Of a stretch of DNA of 64,000 nucleotides, positions 25,940-39,958 are shown one piece after another. The notes under the pieces were generated by a model. The model saw nothing but the letters and a program-made list of their open reading frames with translations. It ran no database searches and had not been told where the DNA came from. Source of the stretch: Auanema rhodensis. Its lineage: Eukaryota; Nematoda; Chromadorea; Rhabditida; Rhabditidae. The stretch lies in the NCBI GenBank assembly GCA_964057225.1, contig OZ059900.1:25745638-25809637 (forward strand). Direction: 5' to 3'. A program made the translations under genes and the position numbers. Every line of letters starts with the position of its first letter. Within the stretch, counting starts at the first letter, position 1.

Positions 25940-28675
25940 ATGGGAAATACTGTGTTTTTGTATTTTTCTAGTGTTCAGAATGTAGAATGCTTCATTTTAG
26001 TACGTAACACGCTGAAATTCGTCGCATTTGACGACTCATATGAACAAAAATCGATTTAATCAATATTAGCCATAAGGGGCGTGCCCTCAGAATATGCTAA
26101 TTTCCTTAATTTTCTAACCCCTGTTTTTTTGTCGTGAAAGTGGAACTAGACGTTGTACGAACAATTTTGAGCTAGGTTTCATTGACATTGCATGAGTTTG
26201 AACACATGAAATCGTAAGTCAAAACCTTGTTTACAGCGAAATTTCCAAAAACTGGTTTTCCAGCATAATAAAATATTTCTCATGGGAAATACTGTGTTTT
26301 TGTATTTTTCTAGTGTTCAGCATGTAAAATGCTTCATTTTAGTATGTAACACGCTGAAATTCGTTGCATTTGACGACTCATATGAACAAAAATCGATTTA
26401 ATCAATATTAGCCATAAGGGGCGTGCCCTCAGAATATGCTAATTTCCTTAATTTTCTAACCCCTGTTTTTTTGTCGTGAAAGTGGAACTAGACGTTGTAC
26501 GAACAATTTTGAGCTAGGTTTCATTGACATTGCATGAGTTTGAACACATGAAATCGTAAGTCAAAACCTTGTTTACAGCGAAATTTCCAAAAACTGGTTT
26601 TCCAGCATAATACAATATTTCTCATGGGAAACACTGTGTTTTTGTATTTTTTTAGTGTTCAGCATGTAAAATGCGTCATTTTAGTATGTAAAACGCTGAA
26701 ATTCGTTGCATTTGACGACTCATATGAACAAAAATCGATTTTATCAATATTAGCCATAAGGGGCGTGCCCTCAGAATATGCTAATTTCCTTAATTTTCTA
26801 ACCCCTGTTTTTTTGTCGTGAAAGTGGAACTAGACGTTGTACGAACAATTTTGAGCTAGGTTTCATTGACATTGCATGAGTTTGAACACATGAAATCGTA
26901 AGTCAAAACCTTGTTTACAGCGAAATTTCCAAAAACTGGTTTTCCAGCATAATACAATATTTCTCATGGGAAATACCGTGTTTTTGTATTTTTCTAGTGT
27001 TCAGAATGTAGAATGCTTCATTTTAGTACGTAACACGCTGAAATTCGTTGCATTTGACGACTCATATGAACAAAAATCGATTTAATCAATATTAGCCATA
27101 AGGGGCGTGCCCTCAGAATATGCTAATTTCCTTAATTTTCTAACCCCTGTTTTTTTGTCGTGAAAGTGGAACTAGACGTTGTAAGAACAATTTTGAGCTA
27201 GGTTTCATTGACATTGCATGAGTTTGAACACATGAAATCGTAAGTCAAAACCTTGTTTACAGCGAAATTTCCAAAAACTGGTTTTCCAGCATAATAAAAT
27301 ATTTCTCATGGGAAATACAGTGTTTTTGTATTTTTTTAGTGTTCAGCATGTGAAATGCGTCATTTTAGTATGTAAAACGCTGAAATTCGTTGCATTTGAC
27401 GACTCATATGAACAAAAATCGATTTTATCAATATTAGCCATAAGGGGCGTGCCCTCAGAATATGCTAATTTCCTTAATTTTCTAACCCCTGTTTTTTTGT
27501 CGTGAAAGTGGAACTAGACGTTGTACGAACAATTTTGAGCTAGGTTTCATTGACATTGCATGAGTTTGAACACATGAAATCGTAAGTCAAAACCTTGTTT
27601 ACAGCGAAATTTCCAAAAACTGGTTTTCCAGCATAATACAATATTTCTCATGGGAAATACTGTGTTTTTGTATTTTTCTAGTGTTCAGAATGTAGAATGC
27701 TTCATTTTAGTACGTAACACGCTGAAATTCGTCGCATTTGACGACTCATATGAACAAAAATCGATTTAATCAATATTAGCCATAAGGGGCGTGCCCTCAG
27801 AATATGCTAATTTCCTTAATTTTCTAACCCCTGTTTTTTTGTCGTGAAAGTGGAACTAGACGTTGTACGAACAATTTTGAGCTAGGTTTCATTGACATTG
27901 CATGAGTTTGAACACATGAAATCGTAAGTCAAAACCTTGTTTACAGCGAAATTTCCAAAAACTGGTTTTCCAGCATAATAAAATATTTCTCATGGGAAAT
28001 ACTGTGTTTTTGTATTTTTCTAGTGTTCAGCATGTAAAATGCTTCATTTTAGTATGTAACACGCTGAAATTCGTTGCATTTGACGACTCATATGAACAAA
28101 AATCGATTTAATCAATATTAGCCATAAGGGGCGTGCCCTCAGAATATGCTAATTTCCTTAATTTTCTAACCCCTGTTTTTTTGTCGTGAAAGTGGAACTA
28201 GACGTTGTACGAACAATTTTGAGCTAGGTTTCATTGACATTGCATGAGTTTGAACACATGAAATCGTAAGTCAAAACCTTGTTTACAGCGAAATTTCCAA
28301 AAACTGGTTTTCCAGCATAATACAATATTTCTCATGGGAAACACTGTGTTTTTGTTTTTTTTTAGTGTTCAGCATGTAAAATGCGTCATTTTAGTATGTA
28401 AAACGCTGAAATTCGTTGCATTTGACGACTCATATGAACAAAAATCGATTTTATCAATATTAGCCATAAGGGGCGTGCCCTCAGAATATGCTAATTTCCT
28501 TAATTTTCTAACCCCTGTTTTTTTGTCGTGAAAGTGGAACTAGACGTTGTACGAACAATTTTGAGCTAGGTTTCATTGACATTGCATGAGTTTGAACACA
28601 TGAAATCGTAAGTCAAAACCTTGTTTACAGCGAAATTTCCAAAAACTGGTTTTCCAGCATAATACAATATTTCTC
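25940..28675 (+). repeat. 5-mer HOR, E-K-Bc-Ec-Br (1710 bp), 1.6 copies
   Basis: Copies start at 25940 and 27650. Both E units carry the rare GTCGCATTT (usual GTTGCATTT) near monomer position 84, a marker that recurs at 32436 and 40643. The Ec unit at 26966 has GTAAGAAC and the Br unit at 27308 has GTGAAATGCGTC, so the last two members come from the neighbouring dimer. The second copy stops after Bc (28334), which has GTTTTTTTTTTAG in place of GTATTTTTTTAG. Confidence 0.9.
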
Positions 28676-30042
28676 ATGGGAAATACCGTGTTTTTGTATT
28701 TTTCTAGTGTTCAGAATGTAGAATCTTCATTTTAGTACGTAACACGCTGAAATTCGTTGCATTTGACGACTCATATGAACAAAAATCGATTTAATCAATA
28801 TTAGCCATAAGGGGCGTGCCCTCAGAATATGCTAATTTCCTTAATTTTCTAACCCCTGTTTTTTTGTCGTGAAAGTGGAACTAGACGTTGTACGAACAAT
28901 TTTGAGCTAGGTTTCATTGACATTGCATGAGTTTGAACACATGAAATCGTAAGTCAAAACCTTGTTTACAGCGAAATTTCCAAAAACTGGTTTTCCAGCA
29001 TAATAAAATATTTGTCATGGGAAATACAGTGTTTTTGTATTTTTTTAGTGTTCAGCATGTAAAATGCGTCATTTTAGTATGTAAAACGCTGAAATTCGTT
29101 GCATTTGACGACTCATATGAACAAAAATCGATTTTATCAATATTAGCCATAAGGGGCGTGCCCTCAGAATATGCTAATTTCCTTAATTTTCTAACCCCTG
29201 TTTTTTTGTCGTGAAAGTGGAACTAGACGTTGTACGAACAATTTTGAGCTAGGTTTCATTGACATTGCATGAGTTTGAACACATGAAATCGTAAGTCAAA
29301 ACCTTGTTTACAGCGAAATTTCCAAAAACTGGTTTTCCAGCATAATAAAATATTTCTCATGGGAAATACTGTGTTTTTGTATTTTTCTAGTGTTCAGCAT
29401 GTAAAATGCTTCATTTTAGTATGTAACACGCTGAAATTCGTTGCATTTGACGACTCATATGAACAAAAATCGATTTAATCAATATTAGCCATAAGGGGCG
29501 TGCCCTCAGAATATGCTAATTTCCTTAATTTTCTAACCCCTGTTTTTTTGTCGTGAAAGTGGAACTAGACGTTGTACGAACAATTTTGAGCTAGGTTTCA
29601 TTGACATTGCATGAGTTTGAACACATGAAATCGTAAGTCAAAACCTTGTTTACAGCGAAATTTCCAAAAACTGGTTTTCCAGCATAATACAATATTTCTC
29701 ATGGGAAACACTGTGTTTTTGTTTTTTTTTAGTGTTCAGCATGTAAAATGCGTCATTTTAGTATGTAAAACGCTGAAATTCGTTGCATTTGACGACTCAT
29801 ATGAACAAAAATCGATTTTATCAATATTAGCCATAAGGGGCGTGCCCTCAGAATATGCTAATTTCCTTAATTTTCTAACCCCTGTTTTTTTGTCGTGAAA
29901 GTGGAACTAGACGTTGTACGAACAATTTTGAGCTAGGTTTCATTGACATTGCATGAGTTTGAACACATGAAATCGTAAGTCAAAACCTTGTTTACAGCGA
30001 AATTTCCAAAAACTGGTTTTCCAGCATAATACAATATTTCTC
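28676..30042 (+). repeat. Satellite block: Ed Bg K Bc (1367 bp)
   Basis: Four monomers. Ed lacks a G near 28724 (GAATCTTC). The Bc unit at 29701 has the same GTTTTTTTTTTAG change as the one at 28334, 1367 bp upstream, so the two are sister copies. That distance is four monomers less the one-base deletion. Confidence 0.88.
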
Positions 30043-32435
30043 ATGGGAAATACCGTGTTTTTGTATTTTTCTAGTGTTCAGAATGTAGAATGCTTCATTT
30101 TAGTACGTAACACGCTGAAATTCGTTGCATTTGACGACTCATATGAACAAAAATCGATTTTATCAATATTAGCCATAAGGGGCGTGCCCTCAGAATATGC
30201 TAATTTCCTTAATTTTCTAACCCCTGTTTTTTTGTCGTGAAAGTGGAACTAGACGTTGTACGAACAATTTTGAGCTAGGTTTCATTGACATTGCATGAGT
30301 TTGAACACATGAAATCGTAAGTCAAAACCTTGTTTACAGCGAAATTTCCAAAAACTGGTTTTCCAGCATAATACAATATTTCTCATGGGAAATACCGTGT
30401 TTTTGTATTTTTCTAGTGTTCAGAATGTAGAATCTTCATTTTAGTACGTAACACGCTGAAATTCGTTGCATTTGACGACTCATATGAACAAAAATCGATT
30501 TAATCAATATTAGCCATAAGGGGCGTGCCCTCAGAATATGCTAATTTCCTTAATTTTCTAACCCCTGTTTTTTTGTCGTGAAAGTGGAACTAGACGTTGT
30601 ACGAACAATTTTGAGCTAGGTTTCATTGACATTGCATGAGTTTGAACACATGAAATCGTAAGTCAAAACCTTGTTTACAGCGAAATTTCCAAAAACTGGT
30701 TTTCCAGCATAATAAAATATTTGTCATGGGAAATACAGTGTTTTTGTATTTTTTTAGTGTTCAGCATGTAAAATGCGTCATTTTAGTATGTAAAACGCTG
30801 AAATTCGTTGCATTTGACGACTCATATGAACAAAAATCGATTTTATCAATATTAGCCATAAGGGGCGTGCCCTCAGAATATGCTAATTTCCTTAATTTTC
30901 TAACCCCTGTTTTTTTGTCGTGAAAGTGGAACTAGACGTTGTACGAACAATTTTGAGCTAGGTTTCATTGACATTGCATGAGTTTGAACACATGAAATCG
31001 TAAGTCAAAACCTTGTTTACAGCGAAATTTCCAAAAACTGGTTTTCCAGCATAATACAATATTTCTCATGGGATATACTGTGTTTTTGTATTTTTCTAGT
31101 GTTCAGAATGTAGAATGCTTCATTTTAGTACGTAACACGCTGAAATTCGTTGCATTTGACGACTCATATGAACAAAAATCGATTTAATCAATATTAGCCA
31201 TAAGGGGCGTGCCCTCAGAATATGCTAATTTCCTTAATTTTCTAACCCCTGTTTTTTTGTCGTGAAAGTGGAACTAGACGTTGTACGAACAATTTTGAGC
31301 TAGGTTTCATTGACATTGCATGAGTTTGAACACATGAAATCGTAAGTCAAAACCTTGTTTACAGCGAAATTTCCAAAAACTGGTTTTCCAGCATAATAAA
31401 ATATTTCTCATGGGAAATACTGTGTTTTTGTATTTTTCTAGTGTTCAGCATGTGAAATGCTTCATTTTAGTATGTAACACGCTGAAATTCGTTGCATTTG
31501 ACGACTCATATGAACAAAAATCGATTTAATCAATATTAGCCATAAGGGGCGTGCCCTCAGAATATGCTAATTTCCTTAATTTTCTAACCCCTGTTTTTTT
31601 GTCGTGAAAGTGGAACTAGACGTTGTACGAACAATTTTGAGCTAGGTTTCATTGACATTGCATGAGTTTGAACACATGAAATCGTAAGTCAAAACCTTGT
31701 TTACAGCGAAATTTCCAAAAACTGGTTTTCCAGCATAATACAATATTTCTCATGGGAAATACCGTGTTTTTGTATTTTTCTAGTGTTCAGAATGTAGAAT
31801 GCTTCATTTTAGTACGTAACACGCTGAAATTCGTTGCATTTGACGACTCATATGAACAAAAATCGATTTAATCAATATTAGCCATAAGGGGCGTGCCCTC
31901 AGAATATGCTAATTTCCTTAATTTTCTAACCCCTGTTTTTTTGTCGTGAAAGTGGAACTAGACGTTGTACGAACAATTTTGAGCTAGGTTTCATTGACAT
32001 TGCATGAGTTTGAACACATGAAATCGTAAGTCAAAACCTTGTTTACAGCGAAATTTCCAAAAACTGGTTTTCCAGCATAATAAAATATTTGTCATGGGAA
32101 ATACAGTGTTTTTGTATTTTTTTAGTGTTCAGCATGTAAAATGCGTCATTTTAGTATGTAAAACGCTGAAATTCGTTGCATTTGACGACTCATATGAACA
32201 AAAATCGATTTTATCAATATTAGCCATAAGGGGCGTGCCCTCAGAATATGCTAATTTCCTTAATTTTCTAACCCCTGTTTTTTTGTCGTGAAAGTGGAAC
32301 TAGACGTTGTACGAACAATTTTGAGCTAGGTTTCATTGACATTGCATGAGTTTGAACACATGAAATCGTAAGTCAAAACCTTGTTTACAGCGAAATTTCC
32401 AAAAACTGGTTTTCCAGCATAATACAATATTTCTC
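30043..32435 (+). repeat. Satellite block: E' Ed Bg Et G Ec Bg
   Basis: Seven monomers. The first is an Ec-start unit with open GATTTTATC (E'), as at 35172. The Ed unit lacks a G near 30433. Apart from one Bg, the order repeats at 35172-37906, and from Ed onward it also matches 19785-21493. Between Ed and Et there is exactly one Bg unit (30726). Confidence 0.9.
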
Positions 32436-35171
32436 ATGGGAAATACTGTGTTTTTGTATTTTTCTAGTGTTCAGAATGTAGAATGCTTCATTTTAGTACG
32501 TAACACGCTGAAATTCGTCGCATTTGACGACTCATATGAACAAAAATCGATTTAATCAATATTAGCCATAAGGGGCGTGCCCTCAGAATATGCTAATTTC
32601 CTTAATTTTCTAACCCCTGTTTTTTTGTCGTGAAAGTGGAACTAGACGTTGTACGAACAATTTTGAGCTAGGTTTCATTGACATTGCATGAGTTTGAACA
32701 CATGAAATCGTAAGTCAAAACCTTGTTTACAGCGAAATTTCCAAAAACTGGTTTTCCAGCATAATAAAATATTTCTCATGGGAAATACTGTGTTTTTGTA
32801 TTTTTCTAGTGTTCAGCATGTAAAATGCTTCATTTTAGTATGTAACACGCTGAAATTCGTTGCATTTGACGACTCATATGAACAAAAATCGATTTAATCA
32901 ATATTAGCCATAAGGGGCGTGCCCTCAGAATATGCTAATTTCCTTAATTTTCTAACCCCTGTTTTTTTGTCGTGAAAGTGGAACTAGACGTTGTACGAAC
33001 AATTTTGAGCTAGGTTTCATTGACATTGCATGAGTTTGAACACATGAAATCGTAAGTCAAAACCTTGTTTACAGCGAAATTTCCAAAAACTGGTTTTCCA
33101 GCATAATAAAATATTTCTCATGGGAAATACTGTGTTTTTGTATTTTTCTAGTGTTCAGCATGTGAAATGCTTCATTTTAGTATGTAACACGCTGAAATTC
33201 GTTGCATTTGACGACTCATATGAACAAAAATCGATTTAATCAATATTAGCCATAAGGGGCGTGCCCTCATAATATGCTAATTTCCTTAATTTTCTAACCC
33301 CTGTTTTTTTGTCGTGAAAGTGGAACTAGACGTTGTACGAACAATTTTGAGCTAGGTTTCATTGACATTGCATGAGTTTGAACACATGAAATCGTAAGTC
33401 AAAACCTTGTTTACAGCGAAATTTCCAAAAACTGGTTTTCCAGCATAATAAAATATTTCTCATGGGAAATACAGTGTTTTTGTATTTTTTTAGTGTTCAG
33501 CATGTAAAATGCGTCATTTTAGTATGTAAAACGCTGAAATTCGTTGCATTTGACGACTCATATGAACAAAAATCGATTTTATCAATATTAGCCATAAGGG
33601 GCGTGCCCTCAGAATATGCTAATTTCCTTAATTTTCTAACCCCTGTTTTTTTGTCGTGAAAGTGGAACTAGACGTTGTACGAACAATTTTGAGCTAGGTT
33701 TCATTGACATTGCATGAGTTTGAACACATGAAATCGTAAGTCAAAACCTTGTTTACAGCGAAATTTCCAAAAACTGGTTTTCCAGCATAATAAAATATTT
33801 CTCATGGGAAATACAGTGTTTTTGTATTTTTTTAGTGTTCAGCATGTAAAATGCGTCATTTTAGTATGTAAAACGCTGAAATTCGTTGCATTTGACGACT
33901 CATATGAACAAAAATCGATTTTATCAATATTAGCCATAAGGGGCGTGCCCTCAGAATATGCTAATTTCCTTAATTTTCTAACCCCTGTTTTTTTGTCGTG
34001 AAAGTGGAACTAGACGTTGTACGAACAATTTTGAGCTAGGTTTCATTGACATTGCATGAGTTTGAACACATGAAATCGTAAGTCAAAACCTTGTTTACAG
34101 CGAAATTTCCAAAAACTGGTTTTCCAGCATAATACAATATTTCTCATGGGAAATACTGTGTTTTTGTATTTTTCTAGTGTTCAGAATGTAGAATGCTTCA
34201 TTTTAGTACGTAACACGCTGAAATTCGTTGCATTTGACGACTCATATGAACAAAAATCGATTTAATCAATATTAGCCATAAGGGGCGTGCCCTCAGAATA
34301 TGCTAATTTCCTTAATTTTCTAACCCCTGTTTTTTTGTCGTGAAAGTGGAACTAGACGTTGTACGAACAATTTTGAGCTAGGTTTCATTGACATTGCATG
34401 AGTTTGAACACATGAAATCGTAAGTCAAAACCTTGTTTACAGCGAAATTTCCAAAAACTGGTTTTCCAGCATAATAAAATATTTCTCATGGGAAATACTG
34501 TGTTTTTGTATTTTTCTAGTGTTCAGCATGTAAAATGCTTCATTTTAGTATGTAACACGCTGAAATTCGTTGCATTTGACGACTCATATGAACAAAAATC
34601 GATTTAATCAATATTAGCCATAAGGGGCGTGCCCTCAGAATATGCTAATTTCCTTAATTTTCTAACCCCTGTTTTTTTGTCGTGAAAGTGGAACTAGACG
34701 TTGTACGAACAATTTTGAGCTAGGTTTCATTGACATTGCATGAGTTTGAACACATGAAATCGTAAGTCAAAACCTTGTTTACAGCGAAATTTCCAAAAAC
34801 TGGTTTTCCAGCATAATACAATATTTCTCATGGGAAACACTGTGTTTTTGTATTTTTTTAGTGTTCAGCATGTAAAATGCGTCATTTTAGTATGTAAAAC
34901 GCTGAAATTCGTTGCATTTGACGACTCATATGAACAAAAATCGATTTTATCAATATTAGCCATAAGGGGCGTGCCCTCAGAATATGCTAATTTCCTTAAT
35001 TTTCTAACCCCTGTTTTTTTGTCGTGAAAGTGGAACTAGACGTTGTACGAACAATTTTGAGCTAGGTTTCATTGACATTGCATGAGTTTGAACACATGAA
35101 ATCGTAAGTCAAAACCTTGTTTACAGCGAAATTTCCAAAAACTGGTTTTCCAGCATAATACAATATTTCTC
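32436..35171 (+). repeat. Satellite block: E K G B B E K Bc
   Basis: Eight monomers. The E unit at 32436 has GTCGCATTT. The G unit at 33120 has CCTCATAATATG (usual CCTCAGAATATG) near 33269, a marker that recurs at 41327, 46115 and 52613. The order E-K-G-B with both markers is repeated at 40643-42010, 24 monomers to the right less one base. Two B units at 33462 and 33804 are adjacent and look alike, a likely single-monomer duplication. Confidence 0.88.
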
Positions 35172-37906
35172 ATGGGAAATACCGTGTTTTTGTATTTTTC
35201 TAGTGTTCAGAATGTAGAATGCTTCATTTTAGTACGTAACACGCTGAAATTCGTTGCATTTGACGACTCATATGAACAAAAATCGATTTTATCAATATTA
35301 GCCATAAGGGGCGTGCCCTCAGAATATGCTAATTTCCTTAATTTTCTAACCCCTGTTTTTTTGTCGTGAAAGTGGAACTAGACGTTGTACGAACAATTTT
35401 GAACTAGGTTTCATTGACATTGCATGAGTTTGAACACATGAAATCGTAAGTCAAAACCTTGTTTACAGCGAAATTTCCAAAAACTGGTTTTCCAGCATAA
35501 TACAATATTTCTCATGGGAAATACCGTGTTTTTGTATTTTTCTAGTGTTCAGAATGTAGAATCTTCATTTTAGTACGTAACACGCTGAAATTCGTTGCAT
35601 TTGACGACTCATATGAACAAAAATCGATTTAATCAATATTAGCCATAAGGGGCGTGCCCTCAGAATATGCTAATTTCCTTAATTTTCTAACCCCTGTTTT
35701 TTTGTCGTGAAAGTGGAACTAGACGTTGTACGAACAATTTTGAGCTAGGTTTCATTGACATTGCATGAGTTTGAACACATGAAATCGTAAGTCAAAACCT
35801 TGTTTACAGCGAAATTTCCAAAAACTGGTTTTCCAGCATAATCAAATATTTGTCATGGGAAATACAGTGTTTTTGTATTTTTTTAGTGTTCAGCATGTAA
35901 AATGCGTCATTTTAGTATGTAAAACGCTGAAATTCGTTGCATTTGACGACTCATATGAACAAAAATCGATTTTATCAATATTAGCCATAAGGGGCGTGCC
36001 CTCAGAATATGCTAATTTCCTTAATTTTCTAACCCCTGTTTTTTTGTCGTGAAAGTGGAACTAGACGTTGTACGAACAATTTTGAGCTAGGTTTCATTGA
36101 CATTGCATGAGTTTGAACACATGAAATCGTAAGTCAAAACCTTGTTTACAGCGAAATTTCCAAAAACTGGTTTTCCAGCATAATAAAATATTTGTCATGG
36201 GAAATACAGTGTTTTTGTATTTTTTTAGTGTTCAGCATGTAAAATGCGTCATTTTAGTATGTAAAACGCTGAAATTCGTTGCATTTGACGACTCATATGA
36301 ACAAAAATCGATTTTATCAATATTAGCCATAAGGGGCGTGCCCTCAGAATATGCTAATTTCCTTAATTTTCTAACCCCTGTTTTTTTGTCGTGAAAGTGG
36401 AACTAGACGTTGTACGAACAATTTTGAGCTAGGTTTCATTGACATTGCATGAGTTTGAACACATGAAATCGTAAGTCAAAACCTTGTTTACAGCGAAATT
36501 TCCAAAAACTGGTTTTCCAGCATAATACAATATTTCTCATGGGATATACTGTGTTTTTGTATTTTTCTAGTGTTCAGAATGTAGAATGCTTCATTTTAGT
36601 ACGTAACACGCTGAAATTCGTTGCATTTGACGACTCATATGAACAAAAATCGATTTAATCAATATTAGCCATAAGGGGCGTGCCCTCAGAATATGCTAAT
36701 TTCCTTAATTTTCTAACCCCTGTTTTTTTGTCGTGAAAGTGGAACTAGACGTTGTACGAACAATTTTGAGCTAGGTTTCATTGACATTGCATGAGTTTGA
36801 ACACATGAAATCGTAGGTCAAAACCTTGTTTACAGCGAAATTTCCAAAAACTGGTTTTCCAGCATAATAAAATATTTCTCATGGGAAATACTGTGTTTTT
36901 GTATTTTTCTAGTGTTCAGCATGTGAAATGCTTCATTTTAGTATGTAACACGCTGAAATTCGTTGCATTTGACGACTCATATGAACAAAAATCGATTTAA
37001 TCAATATTAGCCATAAGGGGCGTGCCCTCAGAATATGCTAATTTCCTTAATTTTCTAACCCCTGTTTTTTTGTCGTGAAAGTGGAACTAGACGTTGTACG
37101 AACAATTTTGAGCTAGGTTTCATTGACATTGCATGAGTTTGAACACATGAAATCGTAAGTCAAAACCTTGTTTACAGCGAAATTTCCAAAAACTGGTTTT
37201 CCAGCATAATACAATATTTCTCATGGGAAATACCGTGTTTTTGTATTTTTCTAGTGTTCAGAATGTAGAATGCTTCATTTTAGTACGTAACACGCTGAAA
37301 TTCGTTGCATTTGACGACTCATATGAACAAAAATCGATTTAATCAATATTAGCCATAAGGGGCGTGCCCTCAGAATATGCTAATTTCCTTAATTTTCTAA
37401 CCCCTGTTTTTTTGTCGTGAAAGTGGAACTAGACGTTGTACGAACAATTTTGAGCTAGGTTTCATTGACATTGCATGAGTTTGAACACATGAAATCGTAA
37501 GTCAAAACCTTGTTTACAGCGAAATTTCCAAAAACTGGTTTTCCAGCATAATAAAATATTTGTCATGGGAAATACAGTGTTTTTGTATTTTTTTAGTGTT
37601 CAGCATGTAAAATGCGTCATTTTAGTATGTAAAACGCTGAAATTCGTTGCATTTGACGACTCATATGAACAAAAATCGATTTTATCAATATTAGCCATAA
37701 GGGGCGTGCCCTCAGAATATGCTAATTTCCTTAATTTTCTAACCCCTGTTTTTTTGTCGTGAAAGTGGAACTAGACGTTGTACGAACAATTTTGAGCTAG
37801 GTTTCATTGACATTGCATGAGTTTGAACACATGAAATCGTAAGTCAAAACCTTGTTTACAGCGAAATTTCCAAAAACTGGTTTTCCAGCATAATACAATA
37901 TTTCTC
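35172..37906 (+). repeat. Satellite block: E' Ed Bg Bg Et G Ec Bg
   Basis: Eight monomers. The order matches 30043-32435 but has two Bg units (35855 and 36197) between Ed and Et. The first Bg is preceded by a private ATAATCAAAT near 35841. E' carries a private TTGAACTAGG near 35400. Ed lacks a G near 35562. The G unit at 36881 is preceded by a private TCGTAGGTC near 36816. Confidence 0.9.
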
Positions 37907-39958
37907 ATGGGATATACTGTGTTTTTGTATTTTTCTAGTGTTCAGAATGTAGAATGCTTCATTTTAGTACGTAACACGCTGAAATTCGTTGCATTTGACG
38001 ACTCATATGAACAAAAATCGATTTAATCAATATTAGCCATAAGGGGCGTGCCCTCAGAATATGCTAATTTCCTTAATTTTCTAACCCCTGTTTTTTTGTC
38101 GTGAAAGTGGAACTAGACGTTGTACGAACAATTTTGAGCTAGGTTTCATTGACATTGCATGAGTTTGAACACATGAAATCGTAAGTCAAAACCTTGTTTA
38201 CAGCGAAATTTCCAAAAACTGGTTTTCCAGCATAATAAAATATTTCTCATGGGAAATACTGTGTTTTTGTATTTTTCTAGTGTTCAGCATGTGAAATGCT
38301 TCATTTTAGTATGTAACACGCTGAAATTCGTTGCATTTGACGACTCATATGAACAAAAATCGATTTAATCAATATTAGCCATAAGGGGCGTGCCCTCAGA
38401 ATATGCTAATTTCCTTAATTTTCTAACCCCTGTTTTTCTGTCGTGAAAGTGGAACTAGACGTTGTACGAACAATTTTGAGCTAGGTTTCATTGACATTGC
38501 ATGAGTTTGAACACATGAAATCGTAAGTCAAAACCTTGTTTACAGCGAAATTTCCAAAAACTGGTTTTCCAGCATAATAAAATATTTCTCATGGGAAATA
38601 CAGTGTTTTTGTATTTTTTTAGTGTTCAGCATGTAAAATGCGTCATTTTAGTATGTAAAACGCTGAAATTCGTTGCATTTGACGACTCATATGAACAAAA
38701 ATCGATTTTATCAATATTAGCCATAAGGGGCGTGCCCTCAGAATATGCTAATTTCCTTAATTTTCTAACCCCTGTTTTTTTGTCGTGAAAGTGGAACTAG
38801 ACGTTGTACGAACAATTTTGAGCTAGGTTTCATTGACATTGCATGAGTTTGAACACATGAAATCGTAAGTCAAAACCTTGTTTACAGCGAAATTTCCAAA
38901 AACTGGTTTTCCAGCATAATACAATATTTCTCATGGGAAATACTGTGTTTTTGTATTTTTCTAGTGTTCAGAATGTAGAATGCTTCATTTTAGTACGTAA
39001 CACGCTGAAATTCGTTGCATTTGACGACTCATATGAACAAAAATCGATTTAATCAATATTAGCCATAAGGGGCGTGCCCTCAGAATATGCTAATTTCCTT
39101 AATTTTCTAACCCCTGTTTTTTTGTCGTGAAAGTGGAACTAGACGTTGTACGAACAATTTTGAGCTAGGTTTCATTGACATTGCATGAGTTTGAACACAT
39201 GAAATCGTAAGTCAAAACCTTGTTTACAGCGAAATTTCCAAAAACTGGTTTTCCAGCATAATAAAATATTTCTCATGGGAAATACTGTGTTTTTGTATTT
39301 TTCTAGTGTTCAGCATGTAAAATGCTTCATTTTAGTATGTAACACGCTGAAATTCGTTGCATTTGACGACTCATATGAACAAAAATCGATTTAATCAATA
39401 TTAGCCATAAGGGGCGTGCCCTCAGAATATGCTAATTTCCTTAATTTTCTAACCCCTGTTTTTTTGTCGTGAAAGTGGAACTAGACGTTGTACGAACAAT
39501 TTTGAGCTAGGTTTCATTGACATTGCATGAGTTTGAACACATGAAATCGTAAGTCAAAACCTTGTTTACAGCGAAATTTCCAAAAACTGGTTTTCCAGCA
39601 TAATACAATATTTCTCATGGGAAACACTGTGTTTTTGTATTTTTTTAGTGTTCAGCATGTAAAATGCGTCATTTTAGTATGTAAAACGCTGAAATTCGTT
39701 GCATTTGACGACTCATATGAACAAAAATCGATTTTATCAATATTAGCCATAAGGGGCGTGCCCTCAGAATATGCTAATTTCCTTAATTTTCTAACCCCTG
39801 TTTTTTTGTCGTGAAAGTGGAACTAGACGTTGTACGAACAATTTTGAGCTAGGTTTCATTGACATTGCATGAGTTTGAACACATGAAATCGTAAGTCAAA
39901 ACCTTGTTTACAGCGAAATTTCCAAAAACTGGTTTTCCAGCATAATACAATATTTCTC
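37907..39958 (+). repeat. 6-mer HOR copy, Et-G-B-E-K-Bc (2052 bp)
   Basis: This is the fourth complete copy of the E-G-B-E-K-Bc order. Its first unit is the Et subtype and its G unit (38249) has CTGTTTTTCTGTCG with the rare C at 38438. The G unit at 21836 has the same change. The units before it (Ec at 37223, Bg at 37565) also match those at 20810 and 21152, so this region and 20810-22519 are duplicates 16413 bp apart. Confidence 0.9.
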
